A program made the translations under genes and the position numbers. A DNA stretch of 64,000 nucleotides from JAYZDF01 sp036337945. GTDB lineage: Bacteria; Myxococcota; Kuafuiibacteriia; Kuafuiibacteriales; Kuafuiibacteriaceae. Positions within the stretch are counted from its first letter, which is position 1. Every line of letters begins with the position of its first letter. The DNA lies in NCBI GenBank assembly GCA_036337945.1, contig JAYZDF010000035.1, forward strand, positions 30,050-94,049, read 5' to 3'. Below the pieces are notes generated by a model. That model saw only the letters and a program-made list of their open reading frames with translations. It did no database searches and was not told where the DNA came from. Positions 42,289 through 50,974 of this stretch are shown piece by piece.

Positions 42289-43887
42289 CTAGCTTCGTAT
42301 GTGTCGAACATGCATAATACGTCGCTCAACGTCGATGTTCGATATCTCTACATTAAGGGTCGCACCCAAACTTAGTGCTTGAGCAAGGTCCTGGGAGGAG
42401 CCGTCATCGTAATCCCTGACATCAAGTCGACCTTCAACGCCTGGATCCAATTCGCAATAAGCATGATCCATCGCTACTTTGATAATACGAGCGTCTAACC
42501 GACTACCTTCCGTCAGGTGTTCCGGAACAGCTCGCCATGGGTCATCAGAAAGTTGTTTGATGCCCAGTGAAAAACGCTCCTGTTCCGCATCAATGTTGAG
42601 CACTACAGCGTCCACATCAATGCCTTTGTCGTAAAGTTCGGAGGGATGCTCGAAGCGCGCTGACCATGACAAATCTGAAATGTGTACCAATCCATCGATT
42701 CCGTCTTCGATCCCTACGAAAATACCAAAGTCGGTCACGCTCCGTAGAGGTCCGCGAAGTACGGTTCCCATAGGGTACTTTTGGGCAAGCATGGTCCATG
42801 GATTGGGTTCACATTGCTTGATACCGAGAGAAATTCGTTTCGTCGCAATATCCAGGTCCAAAACGATTGCCTCAACTTCGTCACCGATCGAAACGAGTTT
42901 CGATGGATGCTTCACCCGTTTAGTCCAGGACATTTCAGTCACGTGGACTAGACCTTCGATCCCGGGACGAAGTTCCACGAACGCACCATAATCAGTGATA
43001 CTCACGATTACGCCACTGACCTTCGTACCTACAGCAAAGTGTTGATCCGCGTCGATCCATGGATCATCCTGAATCTGCTTCAGTCCGAGAGAAACGCGCT
43101 CGGTAGGCTCGTCAAATTTGAGAACTTTTACGCGGATATCTTGCCCAACACTGAACATTTCGGAAGGATGGTTGAGTCGTCCCCAGCTCATATCTGTAAT
43201 ATGAAGAAGACCGTCTATGCCTCCCAGGTCGATGAAAGCACCGTAGTCAGTGATGTTCTTGACTGTACCGTCGAGAATCGCGCCTTCGGCCAATCGGTCG
43301 AGAGTTTGAGATTTCAGCTCGGTGCGTTCTTGTTCAAGAACTAAGCGCCGAGAAAGAACGATATTGTTTCGGCGTTTGTTGTACTTAATGACCTTGAATC
43401 GGAACGTCTGTCCGATTAATTTGTCGAGGTTACGAATCGGCCGCAAATCAACTTGTGAGCCCGGGAGAAAGGCTTTTACACCAATGTCTACGGACAATCC
43501 GCCCTTTACGCGCGATACGATAACACCTTCAATTGTGGCATCTTCGTCTGCTGCTTTCGCGATTTCATCCCAAATTTTGACTCGATCTGCTTTATCTTTC
43601 GACAGCCGAATCAATCCAGAGTCAGACTCACGTGCTTCGACGAGAACGTTGATTTCCTGGCCTGTTGAGACTTTCCGTTCGCCGTTGACCATCGGAAATT
43701 CGTGAATGGGCACGTAACCTTCTGATTTCGAGCCTATATCGACGATAACTTGGTCGCGTTGTACGGCAACGATTGTGCCTTTGGTAATTTCGCCATCCTT
43801 TACCTCGTGTTGGAGGCTGCTTTCGAATAAGTCCGCAAAGGACATAGCGTCATTGTTGGTTGAGGGGTTATTTGTATTGGACATCAC
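42289..43887 (-). CDS. rpsA: Ribosomal protein S1
   Basis: 532 residues, close to the 550 of classical S1. Six S1/OB domains are visible by their repeated start: GTIVAVQRDQVIVDIG, GVIVSRVKGGLSVDIGV, GTVKNITDYGAFIDLGGIDGLLHITDMSW, GVIVSITDYGAFVELRPGIEGLVHVTEMSW, GPLRSVTDFGIFVGIEDGIDGLVHISDLSW and ARIIKVAMDHAYCELD. The middle three are the best conserved, the last is degenerate. S1 binds mRNA at the small subunit and helps start translation. The usual neighbour cmk is on the same strand but 2.4 kb away, with the exbB-exbD-exbD genes between. It has its own strong terminator downstream and a long leader region upstream. Confidence 0.96.
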   Translation of the reverse strand: MMSNTNNPSTNNDAMSFADLFESSLQHEVKDGEITKGTIVAVQRDQVIVDIGSKSEGYVPIHEFPMVNGERKVSTGQEINVLVEARESDSGLIRLSKDKADRVKIWDEIAKAADEDATIEGVIVSRVKGGLSVDIGVKAFLPGSQVDLRPIRNLDKLIGQTFRFKVIKYNKRRNNIVLSRRLVLEQERTELKSQTLDRLAEGAILDGTVKNITDYGAFIDLGGIDGLLHITDMSWGRLNHPSEMFSVGQDIRVKVLKFDEPTERVSLGLKQIQDDPWIDADQHFAVGTKVSGVIVSITDYGAFVELRPGIEGLVHVTEMSWTKRVKHPSKLVSIGDEVEAIVLDLDIATKRISLGIKQCEPNPWTMLAQKYPMGTVLRGPLRSVTDFGIFVGIEDGIDGLVHISDLSWSARFEHPSELYDKGIDVDAVVLNIDAEQERFSLGIKQLSDDPWRAVPEHLTEGSRLDARIIKVAMDHAYCELDPGVEGRLDVRDYDDGSSQDLAQALSLGATLNVEISNIDVERRIMHVRHIRS

Positions 43888-44411
43888 AGTTTAGATCTTC
43901 TTATGGGCGAGCGTTTTGAGAGCATCCCTGTAGCTAGTAGTGAAACACCACGTCAGCACGGCTATAGCTCGACATATTGTCGGCGTACAGCCACGGTACC
44001 AGACACAAAGTGAGTGATAACTAGCAGACTTTGCTAAAGAACATTCTCTAACCCGCCCGAATTAGCGTGGGCGGACCGTAAGGGCCCGATCTGAGCTTGT
44101 CAAAGGATTTTGAGCAGGTTTCCACGCTGTTTTTCACTCCTCGAATGTTCGCCATGAGCGACGACAAGAAAATATTCAATTTTCCAGCCTCGGGGTGCTT
44201 GACGCTGGCCTAGTTATCCGTCATTCACGGCTCAGAAATTTTTATGGGGTCTCTGTCGCGAAAAAAACTGCACAGTGTCGATTTGACACGGGATTTTGTC
44301 GCGGCTAGGCTCGCCTCGCATCAGAGGAATGGGAACTGCGCACGACGCGTACATTCGCAAAACTTCGGCGCGGGAACAAACCCTGTATTCAAAGGACGTT
44401 GGTAACGAGTA
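43888..44411. other. Intergenic region between rpsA and exbB
   Basis: 524 bases between two diverging genes. It carries the promoter-like pair at 44283-44311 and a short inverted repeat CCGCCC/GGGCGG (44053-44074). On the minus side, before rpsA, I see no convincing -35/-10 pair, although a promoter must exist. No gene, RNA gene or large repeat was found. Confidence 0.6.
44283..44311 (+). promoter_or_regulatory. Candidate sigma-70 promoter for exbB-exbD-exbD
   Basis: TTGACA at 44283-44288, 17 bases, TAGGCT at 44306-44311. The -35 box is perfect and the spacing ideal, while the -10 is weak. It lies about 100 bases ahead of the exbB start. Confidence 0.4.
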
Positions 44412-45059
44412 ATGGGCGAACTAAGTAATATTATTGAAATGGGCGGAGCAACGATGAAGGTGAACATCTTCTTTCTTATCGTCTCTGTCGCAATTTTTCT
44501 CGATCGATTGATTGCTGTGTATTTCAAGTTTAATGTCGACGGATCACGATTCATGGTTCAGATCGAAAAACTTGTAGCAAGCGACAATATAGATAAGGCT
44601 GTAAAATTGTGTAACGCGGCACCTAAGGCCGCTCTCGCGCGGGTCCTACGAGCCGGTCTATCTCGATCGAACCGAGGAATCCTCGAAATCGGTAATGCGA
44701 TCGAAGAAGAAACGCTCGCGGTAACTCCTGCAGTCATGAAAAGAATTTCTGCTCTATGGTCACTCGCTAACGTTTGCGTACTCATCGGTCTCTTCGGAAC
44801 CATCTTGGGTCTCATCAAAGCGTTCAAGGCGGTAGGTGCAGCTGACCCCGAGATGAAGTCCCAGCTGCTCACGCAAGGTATCTCGGAAGCGATGTATCAC
44901 ACGGCCTTCGGACTCATGATTGCGATTATGTGCATCACGGGTCACTTGATCGTAAGTTCGAAAGCTCGAGCTATCGTTGAAGACATCGAATTGCACAGTC
45001 TCAAGCTGGAGAATATGCTGGCTCGACGCGCAGCGGCTCCACTGCCTGAAGGTCGATAG
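44412..45059 (+). CDS. TolQ/ExbB/MotA-type proton channel protein
   Basis: 215 residues with three membrane spans (VNIFFLIVSVAIFLDRLIAVY, LWSLANVCVLIGLFGTILGLIKAF, EAMYHTAFGLMIAIMCITGHLIV). The conserved GLFGTILGLIKAFK and SEAMYHTAFGLMIA stretches mark the ion-conducting helices of the TolQ/ExbB/MotA family. The protein carries the PMF-driven stator half of a complex whose other half is the ExbD/TolR type. It is followed by two ExbD-type genes, so it may form a channel of one TolQ and two TolR types, like AglR-AglQ-AglS of Myxococcus gliding motors (inference). The start has only a weak CGAG behind it. Confidence 0.9.
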   Translation: MGELSNIIEMGGATMKVNIFFLIVSVAIFLDRLIAVYFKFNVDGSRFMVQIEKLVASDNIDKAVKLCNAAPKAALARVLRAGLSRSNRGILEIGNAIEEETLAVTPAVMKRISALWSLANVCVLIGLFGTILGLIKAFKAVGAADPEMKSQLLTQGISEAMYHTAFGLMIAIMCITGHLIVSSKARAIVEDIELHSLKLENMLARRAAAPLPEGR

Positions 45060-45113
45060 CATCCGCACGGTTGCATCGAATATCTAAGAAACAATTCGGA
45101 AGAGTATTTTTCA

Positions 45114-45749
45114 ATGTCTTACGGTTCTGACAATCAGGAACAAGGCCAAACGGCGGGAACAGGCAGTCACGCCTATTCCCACTCTGAGGCCACTTACCTT
45201 CGCAAGAAGCGTCGTCAGCTCGTCGAAGAGCAGGAGATGGGCGAGCTCAATATCGTTCCCTATCTCGATATCATGGTGAACTTGATTATGTTCCTGCTTG
45301 TTACACAGGCAACCATGGTCTCTCTTGGCGTCATTGACGTCACGGCACCGAGTTACGCCCCGGCTGGCCCTGGCGCTGACGGTAAATCCAAGGTGGACCC
45401 TCAGGCCGACCTTAAGCTGACAGTGGGTGTATCCAATGATGGTTATTACATTGCGGCAAAAGGCGGTGTACTTGGGGACGCAAACAACAAAGAAGAAGTC
45501 ACGGAACAAACCAAGGATGGCGTTGCGAAACAGCCACCAACGATACCTCTCGCGAATGGTCAGCATGATTATGCAGCACTGTCTCGCAAACTGAGAGGCA
45601 TCAAAACCGTATTTCCGAAGGCTGTCGCGGTATATTTGGCTGCAGACCAAAACATCCCTTACCAAGTGATTGTAAAAACTTTGGACGCGTCACGCAGTGA
45701 CGACCAAGGTGAGCTCTTTCCAGCCGTCGCCTTTTCGAGGCTGAGGTAA
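45114..45749 (+). CDS. ExbD/TolR-type protein, first copy
   Basis: 211 residues. A 45-residue charged cytoplasmic part leads to one membrane span with the marker Asp (GELNIVPYLDIMVNLIMFLLVTQATMV, Asp at about 53) that couples proton flow. The periplasmic part is a C-terminal domain (LKLTVGVSNDGYYIAAKGG, YAALSRKLRGIKTVFPKAVAVYLAADQNIPYQVIVKTLDASR) with a Gly/Asn/Lys-rich insert. This matches ExbD/TolR. It begins 54 bases after exbB with a GGAAGAG at a good distance and is followed after 4 bases by the second copy. Confidence 0.9.
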   Translation: MSYGSDNQEQGQTAGTGSHAYSHSEATYLRKKRRQLVEEQEMGELNIVPYLDIMVNLIMFLLVTQATMVSLGVIDVTAPSYAPAGPGADGKSKVDPQADLKLTVGVSNDGYYIAAKGGVLGDANNKEEVTEQTKDGVAKQPPTIPLANGQHDYAALSRKLRGIKTVFPKAVAVYLAADQNIPYQVIVKTLDASRSDDQGELFPAVAFSRLR

Positions 45750-45753
45750 TAGT

Positions 45754-46335
45754 ATGTCGTATTCCGAAGGCACAGGTACTCGCGAGGATCCGGCAGGCGA
45801 AGTGATGTACGCGGCGACTCGTAAGCGTCGCCAAAACAGGCAGCGTCAGAAACATCATACGGATGACATATCTGAACTCAACATCACCCCTATGTTGGAT
45901 ATGATGACGATTCTTTTGGTCTTCCTGATCAAAAGCTTCTCTACATCAAGCGATAACGTGAACGTCGCAAACCTCGTTTTGCCTCATTCAACAACAAAGC
46001 TGAACACCGAAGAAGCATTACAACTCATGATCACTGAGGATTCTATTCTTGTTGATCAAAAAGTTGTAACGAAGCTGCAAACGGGCGGAATCATCAGCGC
46101 GGAAGATCTTCCAGATGGGCCGGGAGGCTATCTCATTCGGCCATTATACGATGCCTTAGAAGAACGTAGTTCGTATTTCAAAAGGATCGAGAGTAACGGT
46201 GGCAATGCATTTTCCGGTAAAGTCTCTTTGGTCGCAGACAAAAGCGCGCCCTATGGTCTTATTTTCCGAGTGTTATATACCTGCGGCCGAGCAGAGTTTG
46301 GAAGATTCAAACTATTCGTTCAAAAGCCCCCTTGA
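45754..46335 (+). CDS. ExbD/TolR-type protein, second copy
   Basis: 193 residues. It has the same design as the first copy: basic N-terminus (RKRRQNRQRQKHH), a membrane span with the marker Asp (SELNITPMLDMMTILLVFLIKSF, Asp at about 48) and a periplasmic domain with more charged inserts (LQLMITEDSILVDQKVV, GKVSLVADKSAPYGLIFRVLYTCGRAEFGRFKLFV). A GAGG lies 8-9 bases upstream of the ATG, in the end of the first copy. The N-terminal regions of the two copies differ in length and charge, so they probably bind different partners. The last 24 bases overlap the convergent cmk gene. Confidence 0.9.
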   Translation: MSYSEGTGTREDPAGEVMYAATRKRRQNRQRQKHHTDDISELNITPMLDMMTILLVFLIKSFSTSSDNVNVANLVLPHSTTKLNTEEALQLMITEDSILVDQKVVTKLQTGGIISAEDLPDGPGGYLIRPLYDALEERSSYFKRIESNGGNAFSGKVSLVADKSAPYGLIFRVLYTCGRAEFGRFKLFVQKPP

Positions 46336-46971
46336 TGCGATCTCGGCGATCTCGGCGACAACTTCCTCGAACGTCTTTCCATCGCTATCAACGACCACCG
46401 CGTCCTCTGCCGGTCTTAGCGGAGCAACAGCCCTGGCTGAATCCCTTTCATCCCTCTCTCTAATCTCAGATAGTATTTGTTCGTAGGAAGCAATGCCTCC
46501 TTTATCTTCAACTTGTTGCGTACGACGCAGAGCGCGTGTTTCAGCACTCGCTGTGAGAAAAATTTTAGTCTCAGCATCTGGGAAGACCACGGTACCAATA
46601 TCTCGACCTTCCAAAACGGCTCCTTCCTCAGCCTCAAAGGCCAAGCGACGTTGGAGCTCCAAAAGAGAACTGCGTACTTTGGGAAGGACCGATACCTCAC
46701 TCGCCCTCAGAGCAACGTCGGCCTCGCGTATCGCGTCGCTCACGTCCTCGCCACTGAGGCGGACGTTGTCCCCTTCAAAACTCATATCAAGTTCAATCGC
46801 GGCCTGGGCAATCTGATTTTCGTTGTCTAAATGATTTCGTATCGCGAAAAGCGCGATAGTTCGGTAGATGGCCCCAGTGTTTATGTAACGGTAGCCTAAT
46901 CGCCGTGCCAGCGCCTTAGCTACGCTACTCTTGCCTGCACCCGCGGGACCATCAATCGCTAATATGCCCAT
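46312..46971 (-). CDS. cmk: Cytidylate kinase
   Basis: 219 residues, typical size. It phosphorylates CMP and dCMP with ATP. The P-loop GPAGAGKSSVAKALARRLGYRYINTGAIYR starts the protein; it also has the LEGRDIGTVVFPDAETKIFLTASAETRALRR segment and the lid (IRERDERDSARAVAPLRPAEDAVVVDSDGKTFEEVV). A GGAGAG lies upstream of the ATG at a good distance. In many bacteria cmk is directly upstream of rpsA; here the same order is kept, but the exbB-exbD-exbD block lies between. Confidence 0.95.
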   Translation of the reverse strand: MGILAIDGPAGAGKSSVAKALARRLGYRYINTGAIYRTIALFAIRNHLDNENQIAQAAIELDMSFEGDNVRLSGEDVSDAIREADVALRASEVSVLPKVRSSLLELQRRLAFEAEEGAVLEGRDIGTVVFPDAETKIFLTASAETRALRRTQQVEDKGGIASYEQILSEIRERDERDSARAVAPLRPAEDAVVVDSDGKTFEEVVAEIAEIASRGLLNE

Positions 46972-47141
46972 TTTGCGTCTCTCCTTTGCTCGATTAGACT
47001 TTGAACTTTCAAAGCCACCGCGTCTCGTCTTGGACTACATTATGAAAACAGCCCTCGGCAAGACTTCTCGACGCCACAGACTGTGAGAAATGTCTCAAAA
47101 GCTTGTATTGCCGCTCGAGCTGTTCTACCGATTAACGTGCG

Positions 47142-48299
47142 GTGTTTCCACACGATCCGAATGAACCAAGATTTGTCACGTGGCTAAGGAATCCACGTGT
47201 TCGAAGAACCTTACTCCTCGGAGTGTTGTGGCTCTTCATCGCAGGCGTTTTATTTCGGTTTCGTTCGCAATTGCTACCCTTTGGTTTAGCTGTTCTTCTC
47301 GCTTTTATTATTGAACCGGCAGTGGCATGGCTAAGTTCGCAACAATTGCGCGGACGCCCAATTAGCCGAGTATCTGCCGTACTCAGCCTGTACGTTCTGA
47401 TAGCACTCATCACCTATATCGCGACGGCTCTAACCCTTCCCCAATTTGGGACAGAGATAGCGAAGATTGGGGATGAACGTACGCAAATGATTCGAAACGT
47501 AAAGAAGTTTTCGAATACAGCGGTCGAACGAATCGAATCCCTCGCGGTAAAGAACAATATCTCATTCGACCGTGAAGAATTCACTCAAGCTGTGGGTCGA
47601 AATATCGAAAACCTGTCTCAGGAAGTGACAAGTAATGCTGCAAAACTTCTCACTGCGGGTAAGAATTTCGTTGCCGGAATATTCGTGGTTATCTTCGGGA
47701 GCTTTCTTGTACTTATGCTCACGGCGTTCATCAGCATAGGTAAGACTAAGATAGAGGACTTCGCGGTTTCCTTAGTTCCTCCCGAATACTACGACAGTTA
47801 CGAATCAATCGCCGCTGAAATGTCTCGTGGGCTCGCAGGCGTTGTACGAGGTCAGGTGCTAATTTGCCTCACAAACGGTGTACTTACGCTAATTGGATTG
47901 CTCATTTTAGGTGTCAGATTCCCGTTCTTGCTCGGGACATTGGCGGCTGTCTTTTCCTTGATTCCGATTTTCGGTTCTATCATCTCCACGATTCCTATTG
48001 TTCTCATCGCGCTCACGCAATCTCTGACGCTATCAATTCTCGCCCTCCTCTGGATCATTGGGATCCACTTGGTTGAAGCAAACTTTCTCAATCCGAAAAT
48101 AATGGGTGATGCAGCGAAAATTCATCCCGTTATTGTGGTGTTTGTTTTGGTCGTGGGCGAAACAACCGCAGGCCTGATAGGAGCCCTATTCGCTGTACCT
48201 GTGGCTTCAGTAGCGCTCACTTTCTTCAAGTTTATCCATGCACGAGCACTTCAAGATGTTCCGAAAAGAAGTCTTAATCGCGCAAAAAGCGAAGGGTAA
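47142..48299 (+). CDS. AI-2E/PerM family membrane permease
   Basis: 385 residues with about eight membrane spans (LLLGVLWLFIAGVLF, LPFGLAVLLAFIIEPAVAWL, VLSLYVLIALITYIATAL, FVAGIFVVIFGSFLVLMLTAFISI, GVLTLIGLLILGVRFPFLLG, VFSLIPIFGSIISTIPIVLIALTQSL, HPVIVVFVLVVGETTAGLIGALFAVPVASVAL) and the conserved FPFLLGTLAAVFSLIPIFGSIIS and NPKIMGDAAKIHPVIVV stretches of this family. The family (PerM, TqsA) includes transporters and export proteins for signals and ions; the substrate here is not known. The GTG start at 47142 is uncertain. It diverges from cmk with 170 bases between. Confidence 0.88.
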   Translation: MFPHDPNEPRFVTWLRNPRVRRTLLLGVLWLFIAGVLFRFRSQLLPFGLAVLLAFIIEPAVAWLSSQQLRGRPISRVSAVLSLYVLIALITYIATALTLPQFGTEIAKIGDERTQMIRNVKKFSNTAVERIESLAVKNNISFDREEFTQAVGRNIENLSQEVTSNAAKLLTAGKNFVAGIFVVIFGSFLVLMLTAFISIGKTKIEDFAVSLVPPEYYDSYESIAAEMSRGLAGVVRGQVLICLTNGVLTLIGLLILGVRFPFLLGTLAAVFSLIPIFGSIISTIPIVLIALTQSLTLSILALLWIIGIHLVEANFLNPKIMGDAAKIHPVIVVFVLVVGETTAGLIGALFAVPVASVALTFFKFIHARALQDVPKRSLNRAKSEG

Positions 48300-48371
48300 A
48301 CACCCGGTGGTCATTGGTAACTCGCAAGTAGGTTCTCGACAAGATCCTCAAATTGTTGGACCCTAGGCACG

Positions 48372-48815
48372 TTGATTTCAACCGTCGAAAAAGTTCTGTT
48401 TCTCAAGTCTGTTGACCTTTTTCGTCAGATCCCCGGCGACGACTTGGTAAGAGTTGCAGAGATTGCTGAGCAGATCTCCTTCAATAAAGGCGATGAACTC
48501 GTTGTCGAAGGAGAACCGGGAGAGTCGATGTATTTACTTGTCGCAGGCAAAGTTGAGATCATCGTAGGCGGCGAAGTTCTTGTCGAGTTTGGGGAAAAAG
48601 AGTGTGTGGGAGAACTCGCTATCCTCGACTCCGAGCCGCGAAGTGCGACCGTTCGATGCAAAGAGCCGGTCGCTGCTCTAAAGATCGAAAGAGAAGAATT
48701 CTATGAGTTAATGATCGAGAAAACGGAAATTGCCATTGGAATGATCAAAGTTTTGACTCGACGTATTCGAGAAATGACAACCAAAACGAGCAGAGCGAAT
48801 AGCCAACCCGGTTAG
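48372..48815 (+). CDS. Cyclic nucleotide-binding domain protein
   Basis: 147 residues, a single cNMP-binding domain without DNA-binding or catalytic module. It has LFLKSVDLFRQIPGDDLVRVAEIAEQISFNKGDELVVEGEPGESMYLLVAGKVEI, then VLVEFGEKECVGELAILDSEPRSATVRC, which holds the GELA...R-S-A phosphate-binding cassette with the Arg that contacts the phosphate. It should bind cAMP or cGMP, but no output domain is seen; it may act through a partner. The start is a TTG and the only one that gives the full domain. The gene lies 72 bases after the permease gene. Confidence 0.85.
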   Translation: MISTVEKVLFLKSVDLFRQIPGDDLVRVAEIAEQISFNKGDELVVEGEPGESMYLLVAGKVEIIVGGEVLVEFGEKECVGELAILDSEPRSATVRCKEPVAALKIEREEFYELMIEKTEIAIGMIKVLTRRIREMTTKTSRANSQPG

Positions 48816-48838
48816 CTATCATTCTCAATTGAAGCTGC

Positions 48839-50974
48839 TTGCTTATCCAACAATTTTCTGAATTCACGTGCCTTGCAAGGCTTTACCATGCGATAGTGCT
48901 GCTGGTGCTTTCACCGAATTTCAAGATTCTCTCGGGGCTCCTGATAGCTCTTACACTTTTTAGCGTTTCTTGCGGAGATAATACGAATGTCAACGAGCTC
49001 AATTCAGAGCTTGTTTTACCTCCTGCAGAACTGGAACTTGAAGACGCCTATGTTGGCTATGAGAAAAGCTATTTGTTTTCCGTCTCTGCGAAAGGAGAGC
49101 TACCTCTGAATTTCCAAGCGCAAATATTTTCAAGAGCTCAAATTTTTCAGCTCACACCCGGTGTTGGAGCAATACCAGCCAACGGGAGCATCCCTATAAC
49201 TATTTCTGTGACTCCAGACCGACTAGGAACGTTTGAGGCGATACTTATCATCCAAACAGATGCGACCCTTGGTCAACCGGCAGCGCGGGTTAATCTAAGT
49301 CTAAATGCGAAGCTACCTCCTGACTGTGAAGATGGTAACGGATGCACCCTAAATCGCTTCGATCCACTGTCTCAACAATGTGAGACCGAATTCCGCGAAG
49401 GCTCTTGTGATGACCGAAACCTATGCACAGAAGAAGATAAATGTATAAGCGGAGAATGCATCGGCGAAGTTATTACCTGTGACGATAATGACTTTTGCAC
49501 CGACAATGTTTGCAACCCTACCGTTGGCTGCGTTTTTCCGCCCACCCGTTCATGTGATGATAACAACCCATGCACTATAGACCGCTGTATTGCCTCTAGT
49601 GGATGCGAGTATGAAAATGTCGAAAACGGAACCTTGTGTGATGATTTTGAAGTATGCACAACCGCAGACGTTTGCGTTGCGGGTGTCTGCAGGGGCATAA
49701 ATATTCCTGACGGGACTCCGTGCGACGATGGTGACCCTTGCTCAAAGAACGAAGTTTGTACCGACGGTCAATGCATAGATGATTCATATACTCCACCCGA
49801 CTTTCTCGACATCAAATTTGAGACGACAATCGAAAACCTGCATCATCAGGCGAGCCAGAATCCTATTATTGATAGTGCTGGAAATATTATTCTAGGTACT
49901 CAGCTTGGTGCTGTAGCTCTCGACATCTGTGGTGATGTGCTGTGGAGGAACGACAATATTGGAGCCAGCTTTTGGAAAGAAGCTTCTTCTCTTCCCGGCG
50001 TACTTTACCTTCCTCTTCAAGATGCCATTGTCTCTGTTGACACTGTTTCCGGAGAAGAAATATCGAGAGTTCCTGCAACGACTCTGACTTCGTCTACGAG
50101 CACAGTTGGTGCCTCGTTAGTCATACAAAACATGGTCGTTTCAGGAGCAGGCAACCTACTCATCTCCTTGTATGACTCGCACGTCGACACGACGCTTATT
50201 CATGAACTTGACCCAATTGCAATGCAATCACATGAGGTCGACCGGTTCGCTGGTTACAGGAGCTACCAATTAGCAGTGACCGCCAATGAGGAACTTATTG
50301 CAACCTTCGTTTCAACGACGACCACCTCGTCCGCAACACAGCAAAGAGAAGAGCTTTTTATAAAGTATGACTTGCGAAACCGCGGCATTACTTGGACCTC
50401 AACATCTTCGACTCTTCTAGAACGCCCTGGTTCCTTGATACCGGGGGTGGGTTCCCACTTATATAGCTCTGGAGGATTCATTTACGACACCGTATCGAGT
50501 TCAATATCGTCTGTTTTTGGGCGCGGATCCGCGATGCAAAAGAACCCAAACCATGGAGGAGTATCTGTTGATCGTGATCGTATTATTTGGCTGGAGCAGC
50601 AAACTTCCGGAATGATGACCGACAGCGCATTTCGGGTGATATCAACTTCGACCCAAGGCGATATTGTATGGGAACGGGAACTTTCCGGTAATATTACGGA
50701 ATGTTTTCCGGCGATCGGTCGCTTTGGTGATATTTTTATAGGCACGACCAAAGGAGAACTTGTGGGACTTCGGCGTGATGGAACAGACCTATTGAGCTAT
50801 GCGAGTGACGTGGGCAATATGAGCTCGATGGCTACTAACCCCACGCTTAGTCCCCAAGGAGTTCTAGTTTTTTCGAGCGACAACAAGGTTGTCGGAATTC
50901 AAATTTTTTCTGGCCTTGCTCGTTCAGCATGGCCTCGTTTCCGGCATGACAACCTGTCGAGTGGACATCAATGA
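48839..50974 (+). CDS. Surface lipoprotein with CTDC-type Cys repeats and beta-propeller end, copy 1
   Basis: 711 residues from a TTG at 48839; a GTG at 48905 would give a more typical leader (LSPNFKILSGLLIALTLFSVSC) with lipobox Cys. The mature part begins with an Ig/ASH-like beta domain (LPLNFQAQIFSRAQIFQLTPG, IPITISVTPDRLGTF). Then come Cys-rich repeats (CDDRNLCTEEDKCISGEC, CDDNDFCTDNVCNPTVGC, CDDNNPCTIDRCIASSGC), the slime-mould CTDC-type repeat that is frequent in Myxococcota proteins. The C-terminal 370 residues resemble a PQQ-type beta-propeller (IILGTQLGAVALDICGDVLWRND, DIFIGTTKGELVGLRRDG) and end WPRFRHDN. It shares an ATGA overlap with its paralogue. Confidence 0.82.
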   Translation: MLIQQFSEFTCLARLYHAIVLLVLSPNFKILSGLLIALTLFSVSCGDNTNVNELNSELVLPPAELELEDAYVGYEKSYLFSVSAKGELPLNFQAQIFSRAQIFQLTPGVGAIPANGSIPITISVTPDRLGTFEAILIIQTDATLGQPAARVNLSLNAKLPPDCEDGNGCTLNRFDPLSQQCETEFREGSCDDRNLCTEEDKCISGECIGEVITCDDNDFCTDNVCNPTVGCVFPPTRSCDDNNPCTIDRCIASSGCEYENVENGTLCDDFEVCTTADVCVAGVCRGINIPDGTPCDDGDPCSKNEVCTDGQCIDDSYTPPDFLDIKFETTIENLHHQASQNPIIDSAGNIILGTQLGAVALDICGDVLWRNDNIGASFWKEASSLPGVLYLPLQDAIVSVDTVSGEEISRVPATTLTSSTSTVGASLVIQNMVVSGAGNLLISLYDSHVDTTLIHELDPIAMQSHEVDRFAGYRSYQLAVTANEELIATFVSTTTTSSATQQREELFIKYDLRNRGITWTSTSSTLLERPGSLIPGVGSHLYSSGGFIYDTVSSSISSVFGRGSAMQKNPNHGGVSVDRDRIIWLEQQTSGMMTDSAFRVISTSTQGDIVWERELSGNITECFPAIGRFGDIFIGTTKGELVGLRRDGTDLLSYASDVGNMSSMATNPTLSPQGVLVFSSDNKVVGIQIFSGLARSAWPRFRHDNLSSGHQ

